Origin: an uncultured Bacilli bacterium
GTDB lineage: Bacteria; Bacillota_I; Bacilli_A; RF39; UBA660
DNA: 37,867 nucleotides
Direction: 5' to 3'
Assembly (NCBI GenBank): GCA_947630195.1
Contig: CANRGQ010000002.1
Location: forward strand, 1-37,867
Positions within the stretch are counted from its first letter, which is position 1. The number at the start of each line of letters is the position of its first letter. This document shows positions 7,442 to 16,229 of this stretch, piece after piece. Below the pieces are notes generated by a model. The model had not been told where the DNA came from. It was given only the letters and a program-made list of their open reading frames with translations, and made no database searches. The translations under genes were made by a program, and so were the position numbers.

Positions 7442-10258
7442 CTATTTATTAGCGTCAAATATCTTCTTTAAGAATTCTCCCGTAAATGAACCTTTTATTT
7501 TACTTACTTCTTCAGGAGTACCAGTAGCAATTACATTACCACCAAATTTACCACCTTCAGGTCCTAAATCAATAACATAATCGGCTTGTTTAATAACATC
7601 TAAGTTATGTTCAATAACAATTACAGTATCGCCATTATCGACAATCCGATTTAAAACTTCCAGAAGTTTTTTTATGTCGGCAGAATGAAGTCCCGTTGTT
7701 GGTTCATCTAAAATAAATACGGATTTACCTGTCGCTTTCTTTTGAAGTTCTTTCGCTAGTTTTACTCTTCCAGCTTCGCCACCAGATAATGTTGGAGCTC
7801 CTTGACCTAATTTAATATAAGAAAGTCCTACTTCATTCATAACTTTTAATTTATCATAAACTTTCGGTATGTTTTCAAAGAATGGTAGGGCTTCACTTAC
7901 CCGCATATCTAAGACATCCGCAATACTTTTACCTTTAAATTTAACATCCAAAGTTTCTTTATTATATCTTTTACCCCCACAAACATCACAAGGAACGTAT
8001 ACATCTGGTAAGAAGTGCATTTCAATTTTCTTAACACCATCTCCCCAACAGGCTTCACATCTTCCACCCTTAACATTGAAGGAGAATCTTCCTTTATCAT
8101 ATCCTCGCATTTTAGATTCTTTCATGTTAGCAAAGACATCTCTAATATCATCAAAGACACCAACATACGTAGCGGGGTTACTTCTTGGAGTTCTACCAAT
8201 GGCATCTTGACTAATATTAACTACTTTATCAACATTTTCAATTCCTTTAACACCCTTACATTTACCAGGAATATCTTTCGAACGATATATTTCTTTATGT
8301 AAGGTCTTATAAAGTATTTCATTAACTAAAGTTGATTTACCACTTCCGGAAACACCTGTTACCACAATGAACTTATTTAAAGGAAATTTAACATTAATTT
8401 TATTTAAATTGTTTTCTTCAGCTCCTCTTACTTCTAAGAATAAGCCATTACCTTTTCGATGTTTCTTAGGAATTTCAATTTTTTCTTTGCCACTTAAATA
8501 ACGACCGGTAATACTTTTATCATTTTGCATTACTTCTTCTGGAGTACCAGCCGCCACAACATAACCACCAGCATCTCCGGCTCCAGGACCAATATCAACC
8601 AAATAATCGGCAGCGAGCATTGTATCCGTATCATGTTCAACAACAATTAAAGTATTCCCTAAATCGCGCATTTCTTTTAAAGAATTAATTAATTTTTCAT
8701 TATCTCTTTGATGAAGGCCAATGGATGGTTCATCTAAAACATATAAGACACCCGAAAGTTTACTGCCAATTTGAGTTGCTAGTCTTATTCTTTGGGCTTC
8801 TCCTCCTGATAAGGTTGCCGCACTTCTTGCTAAAGTTAAATAACTTAAACCAACATTCATTAAGAATTCTAATCTCGCTAAAATCTCTTTAATAAGGAGG
8901 CCACTAATCTCTTTTTCTTCATTAGTAAGTTTTAAATTTTCTAAAAATCCTTTTAATTCATCAATAGCCATTTCCGTAAGTTCATAAATATTTTTCTTGT
9001 TAATTTTAACGGCTAAAATCTCGTCTTTTAATCTAGTTCCATGACATTCATTACAAACGGATTCCACCATAAAACCTTCAATCCATTCTCTAATCCAAGA
9101 AGAATTGGTCTCTAAATAACGTCTTTCTAAGTTATTAACAATACCTTCATATTTACTTTTAGTATCTCTGGTACTACCATTCTTCGCTACATAATGAAAA
9201 TCCATTATATCATTGGTTCCATATAAAATAATATCTAAATCTTTTTTAGGCATATCTTTAACTGGAATATCTAAATTGATATGGTAATGTTCGGATACCG
9301 TATATAAACTGCTCATATACATATTGTTATCTAAGTTGATAGCCACAATGGCTCCTTTATTAATGCTTTTATTTTTATCGGGAATTAATAAATCTTCACT
9401 AATTTTAAGCTTCGTACCAAGTCCCTTACATTCATCACACGCTCCATATGGCGAGTTAAATGAAAACATTCTGGGTTCTAACTCACTTAATGAGAAATTA
9501 CAATAAGGACAAGCATAATTTTCACTCATTAAAAGTTCCTCTTCATCATTTATCTTAATAAGAACTAATCCATGAGCCATTTTAGCACTTACTTCTAAGG
9601 CTTCAAAAATCCTGCTTCGCTCATCACTACTAACTCTTAATTTATCAATTAAAACATAAATATCATCTTTAATATTTTTTTCTAAAGTAATTTCATCCGT
9701 ACTATTATATAAAGTTCCATTAACTAATATTCTTGTGAATCCCTTACTACGTAAGTCCTCAATTAAATCTTTATGAGTTCCTTTTTCCCCTCTTACAATT
9801 GGCGAATATATTTCAATCTTCGTTCCTTCTTCAAAATTTAAAACTTTATTTGTCATTTCTTCTATACTTTGACTTTTTATTGGTATTTTATGCGTAGGAC
9901 AATAAGGTACCCCAATTCTCGCAAATAAAAGTCTTAAATAATCGTATAATTCGGTGATAGTTCCCACAGTTGAACGGGGATTTTTATTGGTGGTTTTTTG
10001 GTCAATCGAAATACTTGGCGAAAGTCCTTCAATGGAATCCACATCCGGTTTATCACCCGAACCAATAAATTGGCGGGCATAAGCTGACAGGCTTTCCACA
10101 TATCTTCTTTCTCCTTCAGCGTAGATAGTATCAAAAGCCAAACTACTTTTACCACTTCCGGAAACTCCCGTCATGACAATTAATTTGTTTTTAGGTAGTT
10201 CCAAATCAACATTTTTTAAATTATTTTCTCTTGCTCCTCTTATAACAATTTTATCCAT
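7442..10258 (-). CDS. uvrA: Excinuclease ABC subunit A
   Basis: A 938-residue UvrA, the damage-sensing ATPase of nucleotide excision repair. Two ABC ATPase units are present: GVSGSGKSSLAFDT in the first and GVSGSGKSTLVNEI in the second, each with an LSGGEA signature. Two Cys4 zinc modules are visible (CPYC...CDEC and CEAC...CDVC). Length is normal. It has its own promoter and terminator, apart from uvrB at 32.2 kb on the other strand. Confidence 0.98.
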   Translation of the reverse strand: MDKIVIRGARENNLKNVDLELPKNKLIVMTGVSGSGKSSLAFDTIYAEGERRYVESLSAYARQFIGSGDKPDVDSIEGLSPSISIDQKTTNKNPRSTVGTITELYDYLRLLFARIGVPYCPTHKIPIKSQSIEEMTNKVLNFEEGTKIEIYSPIVRGEKGTHKDLIEDLRSKGFTRILVNGTLYNSTDEITLEKNIKDDIYVLIDKLRVSSDERSRIFEALEVSAKMAHGLVLIKINDEEELLMSENYACPYCNFSLSELEPRMFSFNSPYGACDECKGLGTKLKISEDLLIPDKNKSINKGAIVAINLDNNMYMSSLYTVSEHYHINLDIPVKDMPKKDLDIILYGTNDIMDFHYVAKNGSTRDTKSKYEGIVNNLERRYLETNSSWIREWIEGFMVESVCNECHGTRLKDEILAVKINKKNIYELTEMAIDELKGFLENLKLTNEEKEISGLLIKEILARLEFLMNVGLSYLTLARSAATLSGGEAQRIRLATQIGSKLSGVLYVLDEPSIGLHQRDNEKLINSLKEMRDLGNTLIVVEHDTDTMLAADYLVDIGPGAGDAGGYVVAAGTPEEVMQNDKSITGRYLSGKEKIEIPKKHRKGNGLFLEVRGAEENNLNKINVKFPLNKFIVVTGVSGSGKSTLVNEILYKTLHKEIYRSKDIPGKCKGVKGIENVDKVVNISQDAIGRTPRSNPATYVGVFDDIRDVFANMKESKMRGYDKGRFSFNVKGGRCEACWGDGVKKIEMHFLPDVYVPCDVCGGKRYNKETLDVKFKGKSIADVLDMRVSEALPFFENIPKVYDKLKVMNEVGLSYIKLGQGAPTLSGGEAGRVKLAKELQKKATGKSVFILDEPTTGLHSADIKKLLEVLNRIVDNGDTVIVIEHNLDVIKQADYVIDLGPEGGKFGGNVIATGTPEEVSKIKGSFTGEFLKKIFDANK

Positions 10259-10285
10259 TTTCCATCACCACAATATTCCCTATAT

Positions 10286-10313
10286 ATTTTAAACTTTTTC
10301 TAATAATTTTCAA
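10286..10313 (-). promoter_or_regulatory. uvrA promoter
   Basis: On the minus strand TTGAAA (10308-10313) and TAAAAT (10286-10291) are 16 bases apart, about 30 bases before the uvrA ATG. I see no clear DinR/LexA box of the Bacillus CGAACN4GTTCG type. Confidence 0.6.
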
Positions 10314-10374
10314 GCATAATTAATATATCAAACAATTGTATTATTTGCAAGTCTAAATTAACAATTTTATACGA

Positions 10375-10424
10375 AAAAGGCACCATTACCCAAGTGCCTT
10401 TTATGGTAGAGATAACTCCTCTAC
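10375..10424 (-). terminator. Tandem-hairpin terminator of the Dcd operon
   Basis: On the minus strand a GTAGAG/CTCTAC hairpin (10406-10424) comes first, then AAAAGGCAC (10394-10402) pairing with GTGCCTTTT (10375-10383), followed by Ts. The second hairpin is the terminator; the first may only be a pausing structure. Confidence 0.8.
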
Positions 10425-10458
10425 AGTAGTATTATGACCAAATTAATTTATTTTATAC

Positions 10459-11481
10459 TCATTTTTTTAATAATTTATAAGACATACTTCCTAATTTATC
10501 ATCACATTTATTTTGCATACTGCCATTATAAGTATTTTCTATTTCTCCTTCCGGCGTAAAATAGTATATTTGACAAGTAAGCATATCTTTATAAACCCGA
10601 ATCGGAAGAGTTGTTCTTATTCCTAAATGAAAGTATCCTTTATAACCAATTGAGCCCATTCCTCCCGAACAATGCACGTGATACCCAAGTCTACCTAAAG
10701 AACTTCTTCCACTAATCATGGGAATTAAATTATTAGTTTCGGTCCACTCATTAGTTCTTCCTAAATAAGTTTTATCGGGATACAAAATAGTTCCTTCTTC
10801 GCCAATATTAAAATATTCTACTTTATTCTCTTTTTTGATATCTAAAATGGGATCTGTATAATAACCCATCTTCGGATTTAAACTTAAATTAACGGAATTA
10901 GGATTAATTAATATTTTATTACCCGGATTAATAATGATATCACCCGTAGTCATTCTTTTCTTTATTTCATCACCACTAAGCATGCCAATTTCTTGGCTAG
11001 TCTCATCTAAACTTTTAAAAAATGTTAGATTACCCACTTCAATATTGGGATAAATTATTGTGGGTTTCGTACAAATTATACTAAGTAAAAATGGTCCATC
11101 ATAATTATCCGTACCATAACCACTCGTAAGTTCAATACTAAGTCCTAGCAAGGATAAAGAAGTTCTTCCATGCATAACCGGAATATAACCTTTAGTTTTA
11201 ATATTCTCATTAGTCTTAGCTAAATAAACTTTATGAGGCTCTAAAAGCATACCACTCTTAGGTATTCTTGTTTTTCTTAATTTATTAATAACACCTTTAA
11301 ATACTTCTTCTTGGTATTCATAACTTTCTTTAGTATCTACCACCATATAATCATAAAAATATAATTCATCACTTAAGGTAATGCGACAACTATTGGGTTT
11401 ATCTAAAGCATTATCTAGCATATTATCTATTTGAACATTTCCTAAATCTATTTGTTTTTTTATTTCTTTATTTGTGAGCAT
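10459..11481 (-). CDS. Two-domain dCTP deaminase/dUTPase-like protein
   Basis: A 340-residue protein made of two Dcd-like domains in tandem: about 1-165 and 166-340, both starting with the same helix (NKEIKKQI and GDEIKKRM). Domain 1 keeps GRTSL at 105-109; domain 2 keeps GRSSLGR at 258-264, the phosphate-binding and catalytic loop of dCTP deaminase. The position of the catalytic Glu (E138 in E. coli, in the xxxLE strand) is Ser134 in domain 1 and Gly287 in domain 2, so neither half can be a standard deaminase alone. Its ATG overlaps the preceding single-domain Dcd gene by 14 bases, with AAAGGAAG as ribosome binding site. Dcd proteins are trimers, so this two-domain chain plus the neighbour would make one trimer-equivalent. 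Confidence 0.8.
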   Translation of the reverse strand: MLTNKEIKKQIDLGNVQIDNMLDNALDKPNSCRITLSDELYFYDYMVVDTKESYEYQEEVFKGVINKLRKTRIPKSGMLLEPHKVYLAKTNENIKTKGYIPVMHGRTSLSLLGLSIELTSGYGTDNYDGPFLLSIICTKPTIIYPNIEVGNLTFFKSLDETSQEIGMLSGDEIKKRMTTGDIIINPGNKILINPNSVNLSLNPKMGYYTDPILDIKKENKVEYFNIGEEGTILYPDKTYLGRTNEWTETNNLIPMISGRSSLGRLGYHVHCSGGMGSIGYKGYFHLGIRTTLPIRVYKDMLTCQIYYFTPEGEIENTYNGSMQNKCDDKLGSMSYKLLKK

Positions 11482-12022
11482 GATGATCTTCCTTTTCTAA
11501 CACTTTTACCCTTTTATATTCTTTAGCCATCCTTGATTCCGTAGCTTCAACTTGCCCAAAGTATTTCCCCCGATAAACATTTTCGCTATTACCTATTAAA
11601 GGATAATAATAAATTCTTCCGATTGGAATATTAGGATATACTATCGTCGGATTAGCACATATAATTTCCAAAGTCCAAGTTCCTTCAAAACCATTATCGC
11701 CAAAACCAGCGGTAATGTGAATTTCCACACCTAAACTAGCCAGTTCGGTAATTCCCGATAAAAGGGGCACAAAACCATAAGTTTTGGTGTATTCATTAGT
11801 TCTTCCTAAATATAGTTTATTAGGTTCTAACATAAGACCTTCAGGAGGTATCTTAATAACTTTAGTAGGACTTGGATTTTGTACATCTAAAAAAGGTGTA
11901 TCATAGACTTTTAAAGTATCCCCTAAAGTTACTTCAATATAATTTTCACCCAGTTTGTCTTCCCAATTAGATACATAGATATTATTTGGTATTTCTTTTT
12001 TTAAACCTTCTTTATTTAACAT
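11468..12022 (-). CDS. Single-domain dCTP deaminase-like protein
   Basis: A 184-residue Dcd-like protein. The core order matches dCTP deaminase: MLEPNKLYLGRT, then SGITELASLG, IHITAGFGD, GTWTLEI and a C-terminal YRGKYFGQ..ATESR tail. The catalytic Glu is kept (Glu119), but the usual GRSSLxR loop reads GITELAS (90-96), so the loop Arg and Ser are gone. This is the mirror image of the losses in the next gene. A strong AAGGAGG precedes the ATG, and the previous gene ends 9 bases upstream. Likely role in dCTP/dUTP handling, possibly as one subunit of a hetero-oligomer. Confidence 0.8.
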   Translation of the reverse strand: MLNKEGLKKEIPNNIYVSNWEDKLGENYIEVTLGDTLKVYDTPFLDVQNPSPTKVIKIPPEGLMLEPNKLYLGRTNEYTKTYGFVPLLSGITELASLGVEIHITAGFGDNGFEGTWTLEIICANPTIVYPNIPIGRIYYYPLIGNSENVYRGKYFGQVEATESRMAKEYKRVKVLEKEDHHAHK

Positions 12023-12031
12023 AAAACCTCC

Positions 12032-13558
12032 TTACTTTTCTTTAATTAATTTTTTATCTTTTTCGATAAAATCACTATAATCATTATTATAAATTACTTT
12101 TTTGACTTTTTTACCTATTTCTGTATTTTGATATTTAGTTATAATTCTATCTATAACAATATCTTTAGTTAATAAATAATAAGTAGAAATGTACATTAAT
12201 TTCTTTAAGATATCTACTTCTGCATATCCTTTTAAGATTTCTATTAAAAATACTCTTGCTACCATGTAGAAATCCTCAAAATCATCTTTGGTAAATTTAT
12301 CTAAAGGAACACTTTCTAATACTTTAAGAAAATTCTTTTCTTCCGTTAAACTTTCGCCATAGTTATCTAATAAAAATAGTAACCGAGATTTAACATTTTC
12401 TAATTCTTCATTATTTCCATATTTATTTATAAGATAATGCGCTAAAATGATATATCTTAAATAAAAGGCGCGAGTAATATTTTGATTATCTAAATAAAAC
12501 TTAAATAATTCGATGACCTCTTCTATTTCACTAATTTCTTCCTCTTCATCATCTTCGTCTTCTTTGTCATCATCTTCTACTTCATCTTCAAAATCATCAT
12601 GATAAGCCGCCATTTTTTCTTCTATTTCTTCCCTTTCTTCTAAAAATTCATCAGGGAAAATTGGTTCTGCTAAACAAGAGCCATAATCTTCTTCGGATAA
12701 TTCTTCATCATCATTACTGTTTTTGGCTTTGGCAAATTTTTTATATTCAAATAAGCCTTGTATATCCATAAGTAACTTATCACAAGCAATTGATTTAGTA
12801 CCAAAAATAGCATCATAAAAACTATTCTCTAATAAATACTCTAATTTTTTCTCATGTAACTCACAAAATTTATCTTTTATAATATCTTCACTAAGTAAGT
12901 CATAATCGTCATCATCATTTAACAATCCTAAACATCTAATGATAGTATCATAACATCTAATTTTCGCATAAGAAGAATTTCCTATTTTAGTTAAAGTGTT
13001 AACAATAAACTTAGAAATAGTTTCTATATTAGGACTATTCTTAATAATTTTATATTCATAGTAATATTTTTCTAATATTTTTTCTACTTCTATAAGTTTT
13101 AAAACTTCATTCTTAATTTTCGTAGCATGCAAAGCATCCATAGGTTTTAAATGTTTACTAAAACCTATTAATTCGCCACATATTAACTGATTATAAGGAT
13201 TTTCATAAAAAGGAAGATCAAATTTCACATCCCCAAATGATTCCATATCAACATCTTCTTTTATATAAATTCTTTCATTATCATAAGTAAAATATTCGTC
13301 ATAATTAATTAAAAAATTTTCAAAGTTTTTTCTTTCTTCTTCTAAAGATATATTAAGTCCATAATTATGAAATTCTTTAAGTAATTCTGGGAAATATTCA
13401 TCATCATATTCCTTAAAACGACTGTGATAATCAATATGTTCTTGAATTAGAGCAAGACGATAATTATGTAATTCTTCAAAAGTTAAAGACCTTTTATCTT
13501 CATAATCGTAATATCTTTCAAAGGCTAAAAAGATTATAAAATCAAAATAATTCTCCAT
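12032..13558 (-). CDS. Acidic protein of unknown function
   Basis: A 508-residue soluble protein I cannot assign. It is mostly predicted helix, rich in Glu, Asp, Lys, Tyr and Phe, with a nearly pure acidic stretch at roughly 320-347 (DDFEDEVEDDDKEDEDDEEE) that looks like a disordered linker between two helical halves. No membrane segment, signal peptide, nucleotide-binding motif or Cys pair is visible. It lies 19 bases after the cyclophilin gene and 9 bases before the single-domain Dcd gene, so it belongs to a four-gene transcript. The acidic linker could bind a basic partner; that is only a guess. Confidence 0.7.
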   Translation of the reverse strand: MENYFDFIIFLAFERYYDYEDKRSLTFEELHNYRLALIQEHIDYHSRFKEYDDEYFPELLKEFHNYGLNISLEEERKNFENFLINYDEYFTYDNERIYIKEDVDMESFGDVKFDLPFYENPYNQLICGELIGFSKHLKPMDALHATKIKNEVLKLIEVEKILEKYYYEYKIIKNSPNIETISKFIVNTLTKIGNSSYAKIRCYDTIIRCLGLLNDDDDYDLLSEDIIKDKFCELHEKKLEYLLENSFYDAIFGTKSIACDKLLMDIQGLFEYKKFAKAKNSNDDEELSEEDYGSCLAEPIFPDEFLEEREEIEEKMAAYHDDFEDEVEDDDKEDEDDEEEEISEIEEVIELFKFYLDNQNITRAFYLRYIILAHYLINKYGNNEELENVKSRLLFLLDNYGESLTEEKNFLKVLESVPLDKFTKDDFEDFYMVARVFLIEILKGYAEVDILKKLMYISTYYLLTKDIVIDRIITKYQNTEIGKKVKKVIYNNDYSDFIEKDKKLIKEK

Positions 13559-13577
13559 AAAACCTCCTAATTATTTT

Positions 13578-14195
13578 TTATTTTTCAATATTTACAAAAC
13601 GCATTGTTTTAATACTTTGGGTAACAATTGGTTTATCATAATCATCAGTTCTTACTTTAGATATTTCTAAGATATTTTTATATCCGGCGATTACTTTACC
13701 AAAAGCGGCATAAGCCCCGTCTAAATAACCGAGACTATCATTATCATTAACACAAATAAAGAATTGACTAGAAGCACTGTTAAAATCTTTTTCTTGTCTC
13801 GCCATTGATAGAATTCCTTCTTCATGTTTTAAGTTGTTTTCAAAACCATTTTGAGCAAATTCCCCTTTAATAGAATCTTCACTTCCACCAGTACCATTCC
13901 CAAGAGGGTCTCCAGTTTGCACCATAAAATCGGCAATTACGCGATGGAAAGTTAAACCATCATAGAATTTTTCTTTGACTAGTTTTTGAAAATTAGCCAC
14001 CGTTCCCGGAGCAATATCCGGATATAATTCCATAATTACTACCTTATCTTTATTAGTAACCATTTTTACATAATTAGTTACCTCATCAGTTTCTGTATAT
14101 TTAATATTTTCTATTTTCCCATTTGTTAAATCTTTTTTAGAACATCCAAAAGTAAATATCGTCAAAAATAAAAATAGATAGATTAATTTTTTCAT
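13578..14195 (-). CDS. Cyclophilin-type peptidyl-prolyl isomerase lipoprotein
   Basis: A 205-residue secreted lipoprotein. The ATG at 14195 follows AGGTGA closely; an upstream in-frame start at 14213 lies inside the -10 region. Residues 1-18 are a signal peptide ending in TFGC, a usable though not ideal lipobox, so it would be anchored outside the membrane after Lgt action. The rest is a cyclophilin domain: FHRVIADFMVQTGDPLGNGTGG, then LSMAR, SSQFFI and AFGKV. Catalytic Arg in FHRV and the Gln of VQTGDP are kept. It probably helps fold exported proteins. First gene of the unit that includes the Dcd genes. Confidence 0.92.
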   Translation of the reverse strand: MKKLIYLFLFLTIFTFGCSKKDLTNGKIENIKYTETDEVTNYVKMVTNKDKVVIMELYPDIAPGTVANFQKLVKEKFYDGLTFHRVIADFMVQTGDPLGNGTGGSEDSIKGEFAQNGFENNLKHEEGILSMARQEKDFNSASSQFFICVNDNDSLGYLDGAYAAFGKVIAGYKNILEISKVRTDDYDKPIVTQSIKTMRFVNIEK

Positions 14196-14211
14196 GTTAT
14201 CACCTATAACC

Positions 14212-14240
14212 ATTATAATCTATCTATTTAAATTTATAAA
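14212..14240 (-). promoter_or_regulatory. Promoter of the cyclophilin-Dcd operon
   Basis: On the minus strand TTTATA (14235-14240) and TATAAT (14212-14217) are 17 bases apart, ending 16 bases before the cyclophilin ATG. The -35 is weak. Confidence 0.6.
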
Positions 14241-14246
14241 GTCTTT

Positions 14247-14567
14247 TTATTTCTTTTTTAATTTAACGGCTGTACCATAAACAATAATTTCGGCAGCGCC
14301 ACCCATAACAGCGGAAGAACCATACCTAATATTAATAACGGCATCAGCCCCCAAACTTTCGGCTTCATCAACCATTCTTTTGGTAGCCATTTTTCTTGCT
14401 AAACTAATCATATCGGTATAGCTCGCAATTTCACCACCGACAATAGTTTTAAGCCCAGCCATAAAATCCCGACCGATGTTTTTGGATTGGACAATTTGCC
14501 CTTTAACAAGTCCTAAAACTTCCTCTATTTCTTCTCCTGGTAAGTAATCAATATTTACTAGCTTCAT
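14247..14567 (-). CDS. YbjQ family protein (heavy-metal-binding domain)
   Basis: A 106-residue YbjQ/PF01906 protein; members form pentameric rings and have no settled function. Recognised from GLVKGQIVQSKNIGRDFMAG, then VGGEI..Y, and ESLGADAVINIRYGSS with a final EIIVYGTAV. The ATG at 14567 is chosen because GGAGG is 8 bases before it; a GTG three codons earlier overlaps that site. It overlaps the end of the merR gene by 20 bases, so its expression should follow the regulator. Confidence 0.88.
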   Translation of the reverse strand: MKLVNIDYLPGEEIEEVLGLVKGQIVQSKNIGRDFMAGLKTIVGGEIASYTDMISLARKMATKRMVDEAESLGADAVINIRYGSSAVMGGAAEIIVYGTAVKLKKK

Positions 14568-15192
14568 CTTCTTCACCTCCTAAAATTTCTTTAATTCTTT
14601 TAATTAAATTTATTAAAACTGCTCCAACTGGTAAACCAAGAATTAACATTAAAAACCAAAATAATGGCCATGGACACTTTTCAACTTCCGTAATTTGAAA
14701 ATAACAAATAAGACCAATCAAAAAGATAAAAATACCACTAAAAATTAAACTAGCCAGAATGGCTCCGCCAATTCTTTTTCCTTTACTAGGTAACTCCCTA
14801 TTCATTGTAAATCTCTCCTTTTTATTTAATATATTTATTTCTTTAAAATATTTTTCAATATTTAAATTTTCATAAGTAACATCATCTTTAATTATTTCTT
14901 GGCACATTTCTTTTACTTTATCAAAATTTAATTTTAAACTATCAATTTTTTGAATCCGATTATTTAAACAATCTTTTAAAGATAATTTTCCTTCATTTAA
15001 TTCTCTTAATTCTTTAATGGGTACATCTAGTTCTCTTAAAAACTTAATAATTTTTAATTTCTTAATATCTTCTTCATCATAATACCGATAATCATTATCT
15101 TTTCTTTTCGGATTTAGTAAATGATTATCTTCATAAAACCGAATACTTTTTTTGGATAATCCCACAATATTTTCAACTTCATTAATAAGCAT
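14548..15192 (-). CDS. Membrane-anchored MerR-family regulator
   Basis: A 214-residue protein. Residues 1-70 are a MerR winged helix: GLSKKSIRFYEDNHLL and DNDYRYYDEEDIKKL are classic. Residues 71-125 form the dimerisation helix. Instead of an effector domain there are two membrane segments, about 141-166 and 175-197, so the regulator should sit at the membrane with DNA-binding domains in the cytoplasm. It is read from a promoter with the 19-base spacer typical of MerR-controlled genes, which points to autoregulation. The YbjQ gene overlaps its end and is the likely co-regulated output. Confidence 0.88.
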   Translation of the reverse strand: MLINEVENIVGLSKKSIRFYEDNHLLNPKRKDNDYRYYDEEDIKKLKIIKFLRELDVPIKELRELNEGKLSLKDCLNNRIQKIDSLKLNFDKVKEMCQEIIKDDVTYENLNIEKYFKEINILNKKERFTMNRELPSKGKRIGGAILASLIFSGIFIFLIGLICYFQITEVEKCPWPLFWFLMLILGLPVGAVLINLIKRIKEILGGEEDEASKY

Positions 15193-15212
15193 ATTATCTC
15201 CTTTCTAACCTA

Positions 15213-15243
15213 AATATAAACTATTCCCTAAGGTTAAAGTCAA
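15213..15243 (-). promoter_or_regulatory. MerR-type promoter with 19-bp spacer
   Basis: On the minus strand TTGACT (15238-15243) and TATATT (15213-15218) are 19 bases apart, the overlong spacing that MerR proteins correct by twisting DNA. The spacer contains CCTTAGG and partial AACC/AGTT arms, a possible operator. Confidence 0.75.
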
Positions 15244-15244
15244 G

Positions 15245-15271
15245 AAAAAAAGAAATATTCTGCATATTTCT
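15245..15271 (-). terminator. Terminator of the activase operon
   Basis: On the minus strand AGAAATAT (15264-15271) pairs with ATATTTCT (15251-15258), followed by six Ts. The T run ends a few bases before the merR -35 box. Confidence 0.8.
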
Positions 15272-16229
15272 AAACTTTTGCTTTAACTTTAATAGCTCCT
15301 TTATCACATTTATTACCCCAAGCATCAATAAGTTCCCCATCTTTATAAACGCAAATTCTCTCACAATTATTGGCACATCCTTTGCATTCAATACCTTTAG
15401 TTTCAAAAGTAACATCTTCAATATTAAAATCAAAACTTACCTCCGGAGCTTTTTTAGATAAAATGGCTACGCCTAAGGCCCCCATTAAATGGGAATTAGG
15501 GTCCACAATAATCTTTTCGCCAGTGGCTTCTTCAAAGGCTTTAATAACTCCGACATTCTTAGATACTCCGCCTTGAAATACTATCGGAGCACTAATCTTT
15601 TTACCTTTACCAACATTATTTAAATAGTTATTAACAACAGCCTTACAAAGACCTGCGACTATATCTTCTTTTTTATGACCAATTTGGGCTTTATGAACTA
15701 AATCACTTTCGGCAAAAACGGTACAACGAGCCGCAATATTAGTGGGATTCTTGCTTCTTAAAGCCATTTCCCCAAATTCTTCGACTTCTAAACCTAATCT
15801 TTTTGATTGACTAGATAAGAAAGAACCAGTCCCCGCTGCACATAAAGTATTCATGGCATAATCTGTTACAATACCATGGTCAATAATAATTATTTTAGAG
15901 TCTTGGCCTCCAATTTCAAAAATGGTATGGACATCAGGATATAATGATAAAGTTCCAATCGCATGAGCCGTTATTTCATTTTTAACAATATTGGCTCCTA
16001 AGATAACCCCAATTAATTTACGAGCGGAACCGGTCGTTCCTACTCCCACTACTTTATATTTTTTCTCATTAAATTGTCCTTTTAAAATACTTATTAATCT
16101 TTTAACGGCCCCAATGGGGTCTCCCTCAGTCCAGATATATTCACTAGCTAGTATTTTATTATCTTCATCTATTATTATTCCCTTGGTAGATATTGAACCA
16201 ATATCTACACCCATATAGGCTTTTTTCAT
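15270..16229 (-). CDS. BadF/HgdC-type ATP-dependent activase
   Basis: A 319-residue ASKHA-fold ATPase of the 2-hydroxyacyl-CoA dehydratase activator family, which uses ATP to push a single electron at very low potential to an iron-sulfur partner. The ATPase motifs DIGSISTKG at the N-terminus and GTTGSAR, GGQDSK further on are present. Cys130 (NTLCAAGTGS) and Cys169 (AARCTVF) are the pair that holds the shared [4Fe-4S] cluster at the dimer interface. The C-terminus adds a Cys-rich tail, CKGCANNCERIC plus a later Cys, seen in the long activase-related proteins. It overlaps the preceding gene by 4 bases (ATGA). Oxygen sensitivity and an anaerobic host are expected. Confidence 0.88.
   Translation of the reverse strand: MKKAYMGVDIGSISTKGIIIDEDNKILASEYIWTEGDPIGAVKRLISILKGQFNEKKYKVVGVGTTGSARKLIGVILGANIVKNEITAHAIGTLSLYPDVHTIFEIGGQDSKIIIIDHGIVTDYAMNTLCAAGTGSFLSSQSKRLGLEVEEFGEMALRSKNPTNIAARCTVFAESDLVHKAQIGHKKEDIVAGLCKAVVNNYLNNVGKGKKISAPIVFQGGVSKNVGVIKAFEEATGEKIIVDPNSHLMGALGVAILSKKAPEVSFDFNIEDVTFETKGIECKGCANNCERICVYKDGELIDAWGNKCDKGAIKVKAKV

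Noticed and set aside
15221..15433. Short minus-strand frame overlapping the activase C-terminus
   Set aside because: It is an out-of-frame shadow of the Cys-rich tail of the BadF-type gene, without a ribosome binding site.
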